Shown: positions 36,702-48,547 of the stretch, one piece after another
Position numbering within the stretch: position 1 is the stretch's first letter
Layout: every line of letters starts with the position of its first letter
From: Protea cynaroides
Taxonomy: Eukaryota > Streptophyta > Magnoliopsida > Proteales > Proteaceae
DNA length: 64,000 nucleotides
NCBI GenBank assembly: GCA_028583415.1
Contig: CM053270.1
Location: 57,010,529 to 57,074,528 of the forward strand
Direction: 5' to 3'
The notes under the pieces: generated by a model
What the model was told of the DNA's origin: nothing
What the model saw: only the letters and a program-made list of their open reading frames with translations
Database searches by the model: none
Translations under genes and position numbers: made by a program

Positions 36702-36780
36702 TGTTAGCTATACCGACACCTACAGCTGCTAGTGCTATGAGTTGCCGATATTATCCTCTTATTTTTTGTTACTGTTATAT
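36702..36780 (+). repeat. Truncated 3' LTR of copia-2
   Basis: After a purine tract (TTGAGAGGGGGGGGGG) it begins TGTTAGCTATACC and matches the 5' LTR up to TTTTTTGTTACTGTTATAT, then stops. About 420 bp are lost. Confidence 0.85.
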
Positions 36781-36829
36781 TAAAGTAGAACCCAGCCGTC
36801 CCATGCTTACTTAAGGATGTCCATCTTCA

Positions 36830-37060
36830 ATTCTTCCTATTTGAATCGATAAAAAATAAATAAAAATTCAAAAAAGAAATAAATTAAAAAATCGTGAAAG
36901 ATAAACAATCAAATCTTACTATTAAAAAATCGTAAGAGATAGATTACCAAAACGGTTACCTAAATAATGGAATTAAAAATGGAGTAGTTTTAGTTAACGG
37001 AAGTCGGATCCATTAACCCAAGATGACACTTGTCATCCAAAGAGCATACTATAAGAGCTT
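36830..37060. repeat. Inverted partner of the repeat at 17300-17600
   Basis: Reverse complement contains GATGACAAGTGTCATCTT, GACTTCCGTTAACTAAA and TTATCTTTCACGATTTTTT in the same order as 17300-17600. Confidence 0.6.
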
Positions 37061-38241
37061 TTACCTTTTTAGTACCAACAGGTGATCTGGACTCTTTTAA
37101 AAATCAAACAAAATAAAGTTTTAAAAATATTTTAAATCAAAATTCAAATTTCATTTTTATTTTTATTGAAAAACCTTTTTGGTGTTGTTTTGAATTGGTT
37201 AAGTTAGTGGAAATTTTTTTAGTCTATTTTATATGATATTAGTGAGTGAGACCCTCCATAGATGATTGCTCAGTATTGGTGGAGAATACTTTAATTTAAA
37301 TATTGAATTAGAATGACACGATATAATATTGGATTTTTGTCAAGGGCATTCTTGGTCCCTAAATTAAAAGGGTACCAAGTTTGTTAAAATGTGATTGTGT
37401 GCATGTGTTTGTAAAGGAATATTTAAAGGGTTTAATAGTCATTTCCTTTTTTATGGATACCCAAGAAGCATGGGCTTATAATACACATGCATTGGCCATG
37501 CACCAAAGGTATGATTAACTTTTCATTATAATATATTCTATTTCATTAGTGGAAAATCAGAAAATTACTTGAAGTTTGAAATTGCAAAAAGAAAAAAGAA
37601 AAAAAAAGAAAACCGTGAAAGAGTTGGGAATGCTGGAAACGTAAAGGATGGAAGTGGAGTTTTTGATGTGGATTTTCAGCACCTTATAGGGTAGATCTAG
37701 GATTTTTGCTTGAGGTTTTAAATGAGAGAAATAAGAAGAGAAGATTCAAATCAACGTTTGAAGTTCTAAATGGGGCTGTAGATGGATTCTCAAGTTAGGT
37801 TTTGAGTGTGCTTGAAGAAAAAGGGAAATTACTTAAACCGTGAGATGGAAGAGAGGGTAATGTTGAAGGTTTTGTTTGAAATTTGAAATTCTTCTTTGGA
37901 GGAACTAGAAGGTTGTTCGTTAGTTAGATAGTTGGTGAAGGTTGCTGAGATTTGGAGTGGGAATGTGAGAGTTTAATGCTGGAATTTTGGATTTAAGAGA
38001 ACCTTCAACAGTTGCAGAATTTTTAGGTTTATGCCAAATTCGAAATCTCAAGCTTGGAGATTGTGGAGCAGCTTTTGGGACAGATTTAAGCATTGTTAGA
38101 GGTATGTTTTTCTTGCGGTGATTTATGTGATCTATGCATGTTAGAGTAGATGGGATTCTTATAAGGTTATAGATATGAAGGTAAGTTTTAATGGAAGTGG
38201 AAGAAGATGATGAATTGAAATTCTAGTTTCCAGCTTTTATT

Positions 38242-38294
<53 letters not shown>

Positions 38295-39805
38295 TTTTTT
38301 TTTTGGTTGATACAAAAACCATGTGGATGATTGTAACATCAATAGGATTATATACTAATGATGTTACAGTGAATTTTAGCTGGCCTTGATGAGTTGTAGA
38401 GGATGAGTTTCATTTTTACAGCAAGTCTTAAATGAAGATAATGCTGATTTTCTAAAGAGGGCAATGTTAATGCAATATGTATGTTTATGAACCTTGTAGG
38501 AATTTGTTAAGATGTTGTTGTATGTTCAAAACATATTTGCAGGGGTGTTTTTTTTTTTTTTTTTTTTTTTTTTTTGGTGGTGGATGGCACATAAGGCTGG
38601 AAAGCTATGCCAAAACCAAAACATAGTGGGGTTGGGCAATTTTACTGCATGCTTGGTGTTTGAGTAAATGCTTGACCTGTATTTGCCACTCTTTTTGGGT
38701 GCTTTTGGGTTGCTTTAATTGAGGTTTCTTCCCCAGGTCTTTATTGATGTGTGTCAAGGTAGGTTGGGGGCGTTTTGAGCCATTCCCACATGCTTATTTT
38801 ACCATATGCCAAGTGATAAAGAGTTTCTTAGACCTTATTGGTGGATAAGTATATTCAAAGACAAGTATACATGAAGTGCTTCAAGGAAGGGGTTTTCAAT
38901 CACTTTGTGGCTTGTGTAAGGTAAAGTATTTCAGAGTTATTGATACTTAGTCAGTTCACCATGGAGTTAAGTATAGAACTCTGCTCTTTTGGATTAATGT
39001 ACAAATCTTCTCCTCACCACTAGGAGGTTTTGAAGGCTGAAGTTGAAGGGCATCCTAATGAGGTTTGCTTCAGCTGTACTTTGGGGCAGCTAGGTAAATG
39101 TGCTAAGTACTTTGTGAGGGTGATGTTAGGAAGTAGAAAAGACTTTGTTTCATTGAAAGTACGGCTTTTGGCCTAGGTTATTGTTGAAATTAACTTATCC
39201 TAATGCTCTCCATTTCAATGGCATAATAGGTGATTCTAAAACTGAAATTTTTGGAGCACCATAAAAAAAAGAATTTTTGAAGCTCTTGGGTAGCAGAGGT
39301 ATGGAGTTCAAATAATGCTATGTTTATGATACGAACAAGTTATGCAGAGTTAAAAATTTGTCAATAAATAGCTCTACCTAATGTAGGTATATAAATCCCA
39401 AAATTTGTTGATTTTGTTAAGCAAGTTTGTGAGCATCTTGAGGACTCATTCTTGTCAACCATGTGAGTAATTGACTTCTTGTAGTAGGCTAGTAATGTAA
39501 ATATATTTATGTGCATGCCGTGGTGATGAATGCTCTCTGATTTTGATGTTTATGTACTTGCTTATGGAAGAATAAAATGTTTTATTGTATTGGCATGCGG
39601 TATATGAGTTATATGATGCAAGGTGTTTAGGGCTGTAAATATTTTGATATTTTTATTGAATAAGGACTGTGGTATTTGTGTTGTTATGAAGATGGAGGCA
39701 CTTCTTAATGTTTTTACATGGCATCTAACCATGTATCAAGAGATGAAGTTACTTCAATGAGGTATAGTACATGCTAGGATAATCTAAACTAATGGTTGGA
39801 AATTA
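37061..39805. other. Non-coding AT-rich stretch
   Basis: No frame with protein-like composition. Contains an (AT)n tract at 38246-38289, T-runs at 38290 and 38548-38574. It may be the body of an old LTR, since 41535-41600 looks like the R/U5 part of one, but no 5' end was found. Confidence 0.4.
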
Positions 39806-40458
39806 AGGGTGTCAAAAATGGGCCCGGCCCGGTAGCATGGACCGAGTCGGATCATTATAACCCGAACCCATCCCGGACTGAACCTTAATGGACAGGTTTC
39901 GGTCTCGGCTTGTAAAGCCCGATACCGTTTCAGCCCAGACCAAAACCAAACCGGACCATCCCGTTAAGAAGCCCGAACTAGCCTGAACCAATAATACCTA
40001 ACCCAAACACCGGTAAGGTCCATCCGGGCTTAGTGTCTTAATTTTAATGGTTTTAAATTTTGATGGATTATATTACACTATTATAGTTCACTTCTTGATC
40101 CGAATGATTTATGAATCTATAGTTGAAAAGAGTATACAATTTACTGAATTACATACATATAGAAGAAATGATGCTAATTTAATAGATAGAAATAATAAAA
40201 TAGGTTATATATCGTACATATAAAATAGACCCGATAAGCTTGATAAGCCCGGTTCGGACCGAACCAGTCCGAAATCACCTCAATAATCCCAGCCTGATAA
40301 CAAACCGACATCGGACCAGTCCTTTAGTTATTGTGTCCAGCGTAGCCCAACGTAGCCCGAACTGTTAATGGACATGTTTTAGGCTGGGCTTATAAAACCC
40401 GACATCGGTTTAGCCCGGACCGAAACCGGCCCGAGCCGACCCGTTGACACCCTTATTG
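39806..40458. mobile_element. hAT-type MITE
   Basis: Terminal inverted repeats TAAGGGTGTCAA at both ends with GC-rich 'GGGCCCGGCCCGG' text inside. Flanks are TTGGAAAT on the left and TTGGATAC on the right, a degenerate 8-bp duplication as expected for hAT elements. No coding capacity. 11046-11281 is a partial copy. Confidence 0.7.
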
Positions 40459-40859
40459 GATACCAATGGACAACAAACTTCATAGTTGTTTGTTATGTGT
40501 TTTTATATGATGATGGTAGTAAGAACACCATTATTAAACTGTTGTAAACTTGTAGGAGCTTTACACAAACAAAGTAGGGTATGAAATGAGCATACTCTAG
40601 TAGAAGCAAGAGTAGAAATGGAGTAAATATATGCAATAGCAGAAAATATTATTTTTTCCCAACTTATTAAGAAAGTAGGGACAACAAGAAGGTTTTATGT
40701 GGCATCGATGACTTGTGGTAGATGTTAATGAAAAACAAATGGGTACGTAGTACTATCAGTAGTTGCATACACAGAACATAACTAAATGGACAGCGAACTG
40801 AAATTAATGTTTTAATAGAAAATAGAACCTAGATATTTAGTCTAGGTGAGCAAGAACAT

Positions 40860-41240
40860 CATGGTAAATGGCAAGAAACGGGAGCATTCGGTGAGCCGAA
40901 CAAGTGGTAAGAACGGGAGCATCTGGTGAGCCAAGCAAGCGGCAAGAAACGGGAGCATCAGGTGAGCCGAACAAGTGGCAAGAAACAGGAGCATCCGGTG
41001 AGCCAAGCAAGCTGCAAGAAATGGGAGCATCCGGTGAGCCGAACAAGTGGAAAGAAACGGGAGCATCCGGTGAGCCAAGCAAGTGACAATAAACGGAAGC
41101 AACCTACAATAAACGGAAGCAGTCGTTGAGTCAAACAAGTGGCAAGAAACTAAAGCATCCGGTGAGCCAGTCAAGTGACAAGAAACGAAAGCATCCTGTG
41201 AGTCAAATATGGGACAAGAAATGGATGCATCCAGTGAGTC
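40860..41240. repeat. 36-bp minisatellite, about 10 copies
   Basis: The unit is GCAAGAAACGGGAGCATCCG then GTGAGCCGAACAAGTG. GTGAGCC recurs at 40891, 40926, 40962 and 40998, and so on. Copies degrade after about 41090. Because 36 is a multiple of three, long repetitive frames appear on both strands. Confidence 0.95.
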
Positions 41241-41534
41241 CATAAATTCAAGTTCTACCTGATGTGCAACTTAATGTAAAGCTAAGTAAGAATAGAAAAA
41301 GTAAAGTAAAGATGAAGGCCAAGCCAATGAAGTTTGAGAATGGAAATAAATAGTATTGTGAAAATTAAGACAAAGTAGGAATTTCTACATGTGTGACACT
41401 AGAACCATGGTAGGATGATGTGAAAATACAACAAATGTGAGTATTTTATACATACTTATCAAAGAAAAGCTATTATGATTGTTCCATGAGATGTTTAATA
41501 CATTGTTTAATGCATGTATTCCTACCAAGATGTT

Positions 41535-41729
41535 AATTATTCACTGAGCTTCGGCTCACCCCAGTTGATTCACATGTTTTACAGGACATTACAACGAGTA
41601 CAGGAAAAGAGTTAAAATAATTGATGAAAGTCCAAGAAAGAACTCTTGTCCATCCTTGGCAAATTTATTGTTAACAGTTAGTCATGATTGTAATTATTTT
41701 TATTCAAAGAGTTTAATAGAATGTAATGG
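41535..41729 (+). repeat. Gypsy LTR remnant (R/U5 signature)
   Basis: TTCACTGAGCTTCGGCTCAC and TTTTACAGGACATTAC match the layout seen in LTRs A-F (ACTGAGCC ... GTGCTCACC ... GATGCAGG). It breaks off at 41729 where another unit starts. Confidence 0.45.
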
Positions 41730-42019
41730 TGTAAGCACCCCATTTTTTCCACCCCAGCTAAACAAAGTCATGCTGGTGTGTGGACAACAAAAGGACGAAA
41801 AGTGATTGAAAGTTTGGATTTTTTTACTGTGAATTTGAGGAAGTTTTCAATGGGTCTGTGAATTTGAGGAAGTTTTCAATAGGTCCCACAGCAAGGTCAC
41901 GGGTTATAATTTTACATGGTTGCATAGGTCATGGAATTATCTTCAAAATGATACCAGAATTTCTCAATTCTGATATCAAATGAAGAAGATATGATCATTT
42001 TAGTCGGATGATACGTACA

Positions 42020-42707
42020 AGGGAGGTTTCTGAAATTATCATAAATAATCCCAGGGGCTTTCATGCAAATTATCGTAAGTTGGATTGTTTGAATTTCAAA
42101 TCATCATATCTTGATCATCCGATATCTGAATCATATGGTTTAAGTACCATTATTCCTTATTTTTAGTCCTCTTCAAAGTGGACGTAAAAGATTTCCGGTA
42201 GAAGTCACCAGTGGGCCCCATGCAAGCTTGCATGCAAAGTTATCGTTAGAACTTCAAAACATCATATCTTTTCCGTTCTACGTCGGATTCAGATGATTCA
42301 AAAGCTATTATTTTTCATTTGTGATGTCCTACAAAGTGGACATGGAAAATCTCAGGTATAAGTCTCTGGAGGGTCCCATGCAAAATTACATATGGAAATG
42401 ATCATTTAATCTTCGAAAATTCATATTTTGGTCACCCCATATCCAAATCAGGTGATTTCAGTTTCATTATGTTCCATTTTTAGTACTCTACAAAGTGGAC
42501 AAAAATAATTTTCGATAGAAGTCTCCGAAGGATCCCATGCAGAATGGTCAGTTAAATTATCGATAATTGATCCGCTTAAACTTCAGAAATTCATAAGTTG
42601 ACCATTTTATTTCCAAATGAGGTGATTCAAGTTTCAATATTCTTCATTTTTAATGTTCTATAAAGTGAACGTTTAAAATTGGGAATATAGGTTATCGAAA
42701 AATTCCA
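42020..42707. repeat. Diverged tandem repeat of about 158-170 bp
   Basis: The phrase CTACAAAGTGGAC recurs at 42171, 42328, 42489 and (changed) 42659. Each is followed by a 'GGTAGAAGTCTCC ... GGTCCCATGCA' phrase and preceded by 'CATATCT ... GATTCA'. The array runs into the N gap. Confidence 0.8.
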
Positions 42708-43207
42708 NNNNNNNNNNNNNNNNNNNNNNNNNNNNNNNNNNNNNNNNNNNNNNNNNNNNNNNNNNNNNNNNNNNNNNNNNNNNNNNNNNNNNNNNNNNNN
42801 NNNNNNNNNNNNNNNNNNNNNNNNNNNNNNNNNNNNNNNNNNNNNNNNNNNNNNNNNNNNNNNNNNNNNNNNNNNNNNNNNNNNNNNNNNNNNNNNNNNN
42901 NNNNNNNNNNNNNNNNNNNNNNNNNNNNNNNNNNNNNNNNNNNNNNNNNNNNNNNNNNNNNNNNNNNNNNNNNNNNNNNNNNNNNNNNNNNNNNNNNNNN
43001 NNNNNNNNNNNNNNNNNNNNNNNNNNNNNNNNNNNNNNNNNNNNNNNNNNNNNNNNNNNNNNNNNNNNNNNNNNNNNNNNNNNNNNNNNNNNNNNNNNNN
43101 NNNNNNNNNNNNNNNNNNNNNNNNNNNNNNNNNNNNNNNNNNNNNNNNNNNNNNNNNNNNNNNNNNNNNNNNNNNNNNNNNNNNNNNNNNNNNNNNNNNN
43201 NNNNNNN
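42708..43207. other. Assembly gap (500 N)
   Basis: Exactly 500 N, a conventional scaffold gap of unknown true length. It interrupts the tandem array. Confidence 0.99.
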
Positions 43208-43438
43208 AATGACAAGTGGAAATGGCCCGTGAAATGATAGAGAGAAACCTAGTTAATTCCAATCAATCCAGTCAACTCAGTTCAACCCAAGCCAGTCTTG
43301 GCCCAATCCAATCAATCCTTGTCAATCCGGACCAATTCATGTCGACACATATGCATGTATTTCTTTTATATATTATTATATAATGTATAATATATTATAA
43401 TATATCGTATAATATATACATATGTCTTATGTGTATAT

Positions 43439-43543
<105 letters not shown>

Positions 43544-43599
43544 TATTAATATATTATATAGTTATATATATGTTTTATATATAAAAAATAAAAATAAAA

Positions 43600-43794
43600 A
43601 GAGGCAAAGAGGATCCAAATAAAAAGGGAGTAGGTAGAGATTGCCGAAGAAGGAAAGAAGAAGGAAAGAAGACGAAGAATAAAATAAAAAATAGAAAAAG
43701 GAAGAAGATCAAGAAGAGGAGAGAGAGAGAGAGAGAGAGCGGTGGAAAAAAGTAAAAAAAAAGGAAAAAAATATAAAAAAGGAAGAAGATCTAG

Positions 43795-43844
<50 letters not shown>

Positions 43845-43919
43845 GGAAAAAGAAGTAAAAAAAGAAAAAAAACATAAAAAAGGAAGAAAATCGAGAAGAG
43901 GAGGGAGAGAGAGAGAGAG

Positions 43920-43963
<44 letters not shown>

Positions 43964-44168
43964 AAGAAGATCTCTAAGAGAAAAGGACAAGAAGTAAAAA
44001 AAAGGAAAAAAAATAATAAAGAAGGAGGATTCTTTTCTGTCTTTAAAAAAAAAAGAAAAACGGAATGGAGAGAAGGAGAGAGAGAGAGACGGGGAGGAAA
44101 AGAAAACGAGAGAGAGGTGAGATAAAAGGAGGGATTCTTTTCGGTCTTAAAAAAACGGAAGGGAGTGA

Positions 44169-44208
<40 letters not shown>

Positions 44209-44289
44209 CCGGAAAAGAGAGGTTTGAGGGAGAAATTTAAAGAGCAGAGAATTGAGAGAGAATGAGAATAAGAAGAAGAAGGAGGAGGA
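43600..44289. repeat. Purine-rich (GA)n / A-run region
   Basis: Five degenerate units of AAGAAGATC-AAGAGGAGAGAG with long GA and A tracts. The long minus-strand frames here are low-complexity Phe/Leu/Ser text and not genes. Confidence 0.9.
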
Positions 44290-45969
44290 GAAGGAGTTCG
44301 CCTGAGGTAAGCTGCCCCTCCCATCTGTTTGTTTTTTTGTTTGTTTGTTGCTGCACCTCATCTCACGATACATAACTGCCCAACCTCACCAAAGCACCAC
44401 TGATTGCCACCATACTCATGATCATCTCCCTCTGCTAAAACCCGGCCGTGCATACTTGGCCATCAACTGGGATTCTGTCCTACACATACACCTCATCTTC
44501 ATCACACTACCCCAGCCCAGTTGTGCAATCCATCTGTCTCCCATGCTTGAACCTACACTACAAACCTGCTGCCCATATCTTCCACCCACATATTTGTGAC
44601 ACCTAACACCCAAGCAAAACCCAACACTTCATTATATGCATTAACCCTATCACCCGATCACCATACACTGCACCTCCATCCTACCACACTATAGCATCAC
44701 CCTCTACACAACTATTCAGCTATCATTACAGCCACCTACATGCAATCTGTCAATACCAACCTCCATCTCCTGCTGTCTACCTACCACTCACACATGCAAT
44801 CTGTCCATCAAGGAATAAACACCTACCATCTTCTTAGCAAGCCCAACTGATTATCTATACACCTATTCCCTGATTATCTTCATCACTCAACACCTCACGA
44901 TCCTATTCTACAACACCATTCTACAGTCCACATGATCTTCCATCTATCCACTTATCCCCACACACCATGACACCTAGTAGCCCCCATATCTGATCACTCA
45001 AACCCCTCACTGATCCATCTTAGTCTTGGTCATCAATCTTCCCATAGCACTCTCCTATCCCCAACAACAATCTCTTACACCACCGAGAACTTGATGTGTT
45101 TGAGTTTGATGTGAGTAAAATTGGTCTGAGTGGATTTGAAATTTCATGTGGTTAAAATTGATTCGAATATGCTTGGATTTTTTATGAAATTGATTACATT
45201 GGCTTAAAATTTTAGGTGATTAAATATGGACCATTGATTTGGATTTTGAATGATTAAATTGTGGTCATCTGATCTGGATCTGATCTTGGGAATTTGATGT
45301 GATTAATTGTGAACATTGATCTAAAATTTTTTAATGTGAATCTTAATATGGTCATTTGATGTTAAGTTATTTCACATGATTTAATTATAACCTTTGATCT
45401 TGAGCCATCGATTGATAAATCTGATCTACTGGATGTTTAATTGATTGCTGGTTATGTGATGATATTAAATCTGAACCATTGGATTCCATGTTGATATGTC
45501 TACCATCTTGATGCTTACATGATTCTTGTTGTTTTGGAATGCTACATATGCTTATTGCCATATTTGTCTGGCACATGCTTACTGTCATATTTAGATGCTT
45601 ACTGCCATGTTTGGATGCATACTGCTGTGTTTGGATTACTACTACTGCTCTAGTTGAAATGTTTTTATTTACCATATTTGTCTTGAAAAGAGATAAGTTG
45701 AAAAATAGCAATTAGGTTAGAAAACCCTAAAAATGGAAAGAACAACTAGGGCAAAATAAACCCTAGAATGGAATGAACAACTAAGGCAAAATAAACCCTA
45801 GAATGGAATATAACAATTATGGTAGAAAACCCTAAAAATGGAAAGTAAATAGCAATTAGGGTAGAAAAACCTAAAAATGAAAAGAAAATAGCAATTAGGG
45901 TAGAAAACCCTAAAAATGGAAAAAATAGTAATTAGGAAAAGTGAAACCCTAAAAATGGAAAGAATAATT
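44290..45969. repeat. 1.7-kb direct duplication, copy 1
   Basis: Nearly identical to 48548-50290. Starts GAAGGAGTTCGCC (copy 2 GAAGGAGTTTGCC) and ends in the tandem AAACCCTAAAAATGGAAAGA array. Pyrimidine-rich, with no recognised product. It lies inside the long LTR-like unit. Confidence 0.92.
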
Positions 45970-46285
45970 AACCTCCCCCATCACCTCCAGTTTCTTGTTG
46001 TATTTCTTTTATCTTTCTTTTGTACTTCAGAGTAACTATCCGAGTTGTGGACTGTACTCTGCTTTAATCATATATATATAAACGTTTGTTCTTCTTTTGG
46101 TTGTATATAAATTTGTTTCTCATTTAACAGATGCATTATTCTCTTTCAGTTTTGTCTCAAACAATACAGATTCTTATGATGTGTTATTATTACATCTTTT
46201 AAATTTTTATCCTATCTCAGTTCACGAACTTTTGTGGAAGTATACGGGTTTCACAGACAGGGCCTGAGATGCTCTGATACCAAGT
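45970..46285 (-). mobile_element. Truncated leader of chromovirus E
   Basis: Contains the minus-strand primer site TGGTATCAGAGC (46271-46282). It also has the phrase GAGTTGTGGACTGTACT that follows the antisense gene in F (33730) and C (59420). All of gag-pol is missing; the leader is joined directly to duplication copy 1. Confidence 0.8.
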
Positions 46286-48547
46286 TGTCACACCCCAATT
46301 CTGCACCATTCAGAACGGTGTGATGAACCGCTAATAAACCAACGGTTCAACCAGGATCTCTAATAGGCTGTGTCCATTGCAAATGAAACCATACACATCC
46401 ACAACCATAATCAGAATAAATACACAATAGCAGAAGTCTTAATAATAAATGAACTGAGAAATCTAACTGTGATAACCATACTAAAATATCAAGTTATTGT
46501 TGTATCAACTGAGACATAAATAAATAAAGTATCAATTACATTCCCTTAATAATTCAAACAAAAATCTAATCGAATACGCATGAATTGCACACGCATGAGG
46601 GATCATGCGTATCCACTAAGTCTTCGGCTTCCATTGCAGCAACACGCCCGTACACCGGAGCACTCATATAATCTTCGACAGTGGTACCTACATCATCAAC
46701 TAAAAATATTCGACGTCGAGAGGGTGAGCACACATCATGGCTCAGTGAGCAAACAAAACAATGCAACAAACATATGCATGCAATCAATTCATATCTTTGG
46801 TCTGGTAAATAAGTTTGCAATGCGCTATAAAAAGGTTCGGTGGCCGCCTCGCCTCTATGCACAGGGTGTGGAGGCCCGCCAAAAGGTTAACGTTTATTGT
46901 CGTCTCCATCCACCCTACCATGGAATAGAGATAGAGCTAAAGTGTTGAGACCCGGCCTATGACATTTTCCCTGATACCCTACCCATTCCAACACGTAAGC
47001 CCCTGTTGGCAAGGGCTTGCAAACTGGGCTCGCAACTAACCAATCCTAATGCCAAACAGTGTATCCAAGGCCTCACCCCAGCATCTCTCAATACGTCCAT
47101 AGAGATAGGGCTAAGGCCCTCGGCAGAGTCAGAGACTACACGGTCCGAGACCACCTCTCCTCATACACTACGACGTAATAGCTCTGCTAAGATAATGACG
47201 ATACGACAATGTCAGTGGACAAGACTTGAGTTAGAGATAGAGCTAGAGTGCTGAGGCCCAGCCTATGACACCCCCCCTGATACTCGCTCGCATCAAGCAC
47301 ACCAACCATACACATACATTCACATGCCTATTCCTATCATCATCATCATCATCATGTTATAAACAATAATTTAAATATGCATGAACAGTAATAATAGAAA
47401 TATTGGATGACATGTTGAATGCACATAACAAGCATACACTCATAGAATCAATCATGACATTGGACTCAAGAAATAAAAAAAGTTTATTATTAACCAATTA
47501 GTTTAGGTCTTGTTCCCTCACCTTTGCTTGATTGTAGATCCTTTCTCAAGCTTTAAGAATCAACTAAATATCACTATTATATCACTAGAAGACCTAATCA
47601 TGTCGATATAATTTGATTAGAATTAATTCTAATTTTAAAAAGCTTACTGTTAACTGGGGGTCGATGCCAGGGTCGGAGGTTCCATCGACCCTGGGTGCTA
47701 CCACCCACATTCTGGACTTCTTGAACACTGGGGTCGATGTTAGGGTCTGGTAAGGTCAATTCTCCATCGACCGCCTGTGTGACCCCCGTGGGTTTAGTCG
47801 AAATTTTCATCCTACAGTCATTCTTTCGTGTTTAGGTCCTATGGCTTGCTTCTATCATCCATTCCACACATGTTCTATGGTTTAGAACCATAGTTTATTC
47901 ACCTCCATGGATTTAATGATCTGCCCCATAGTTTTCCATTGAAACCTAACCATGGGTGGTTAATTTGGGTTTCTCCTAGATCATTCCCTCTTCACTATCT
48001 ATTCTAAGGTCTTAAGAACTACATGGAGATAGTATCCATACCTGAGAATTAGGCTTGTTTCTCTGAAGCCTTCTCTTTGATCTTATTTTCCACTTTCCTT
48101 CTCTTCTCCTTCTCTTCTCTTTCTCTCAATCCAATTAGGGTTCTAAAAGGAGTGAAAGAGGCTTAGGGACGTCCTATTTATAGAGTTGAAACTCTCAAAA
48201 TAAGTCCCATTGAGATTAGGAAAGAATCCCATTGAAATTTGAAAAGTTCCTAATTCACGGTTTCTGTCGGCAGACTGGGGGTTGATGAGGGGGTCGGAGA
48301 TCCCGTCGACCCCTGGTTCTAAATTGTCCGACCCCCGGTCAGAAACTCAGGGTCTGACTTTTTATATTGGGGGGGTCCGACCCTGCCTAGCTGGGTGTGC
48401 GACCCTCCCCCTTATTTTAGTGTTTTTGGGTTAGTTTAATACCTGGGATCGTTATCTCCTTCACGCACTTGGTCCATTTGGCTCGACCATGATGGGTAAA
48501 CCTGGTTCAAGGTGGTAAGACCAGGTTAGTTCGATACGGGTCTTACA
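46286..48547 (-). repeat. 5' LTR of chromovirus E
   Basis: 2,262 bp, TGTCACACCCC to GGTCTTACA on the plus strand. TATA box TATAAATA (minus, 48175-48182). CGACCCC/CGACCCTG-type blocks at about 47650-47800 (U5) and 48270-48415 (U3). A splice-donor-like CTCAG/GTATGG (minus) lies near 48043. Confidence 0.88.
46566..46862 (-). other. LTR-internal reading frame (copy E)
   Basis: A 98-codon frame, same length as copy A and close to it along its length (MHRGEAATEPFYSALQTYLP ... SCVCNSCVFD). Ends at the same stop. Confidence 0.35.

Larger units (their letters stand above)
17954..36780 (+). mobile_element. copia-2: Ty1/copia element split by nested insertions
   Basis: The 5' LTR is 17954-18455, followed by the primer site TGGTATCAGAGC, gag, protease, integrase and reverse transcriptase to about 22510. 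The RNase H continues at 24002-24198 and again at 36380-36689, then purine tract and a truncated 3' LTR (36702-36780). The gaps are filled by a chromovirus LTR fragment (22541-23935), a CACTA-like end (36183-36368) and the whole of chromovirus F (24199-36177). Without the insertions the element would be roughly 5 kb. Many stops and frameshifts show it is old. Confidence 0.88.

Noticed and set aside
40860..41240. CRISPR-like array
   Set aside because: Units are contiguous without variable spacers, in a plant nuclear genome; a minisatellite.
42627..43262. Frames spanning the N block
   Set aside because: Only open because N codons are not stops.
43546..44373. 275-codon minus-strand frame rich in Phe, Leu and Ser
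   Set aside because: It is the complement of GA and A runs. No complexity, no conserved residues.
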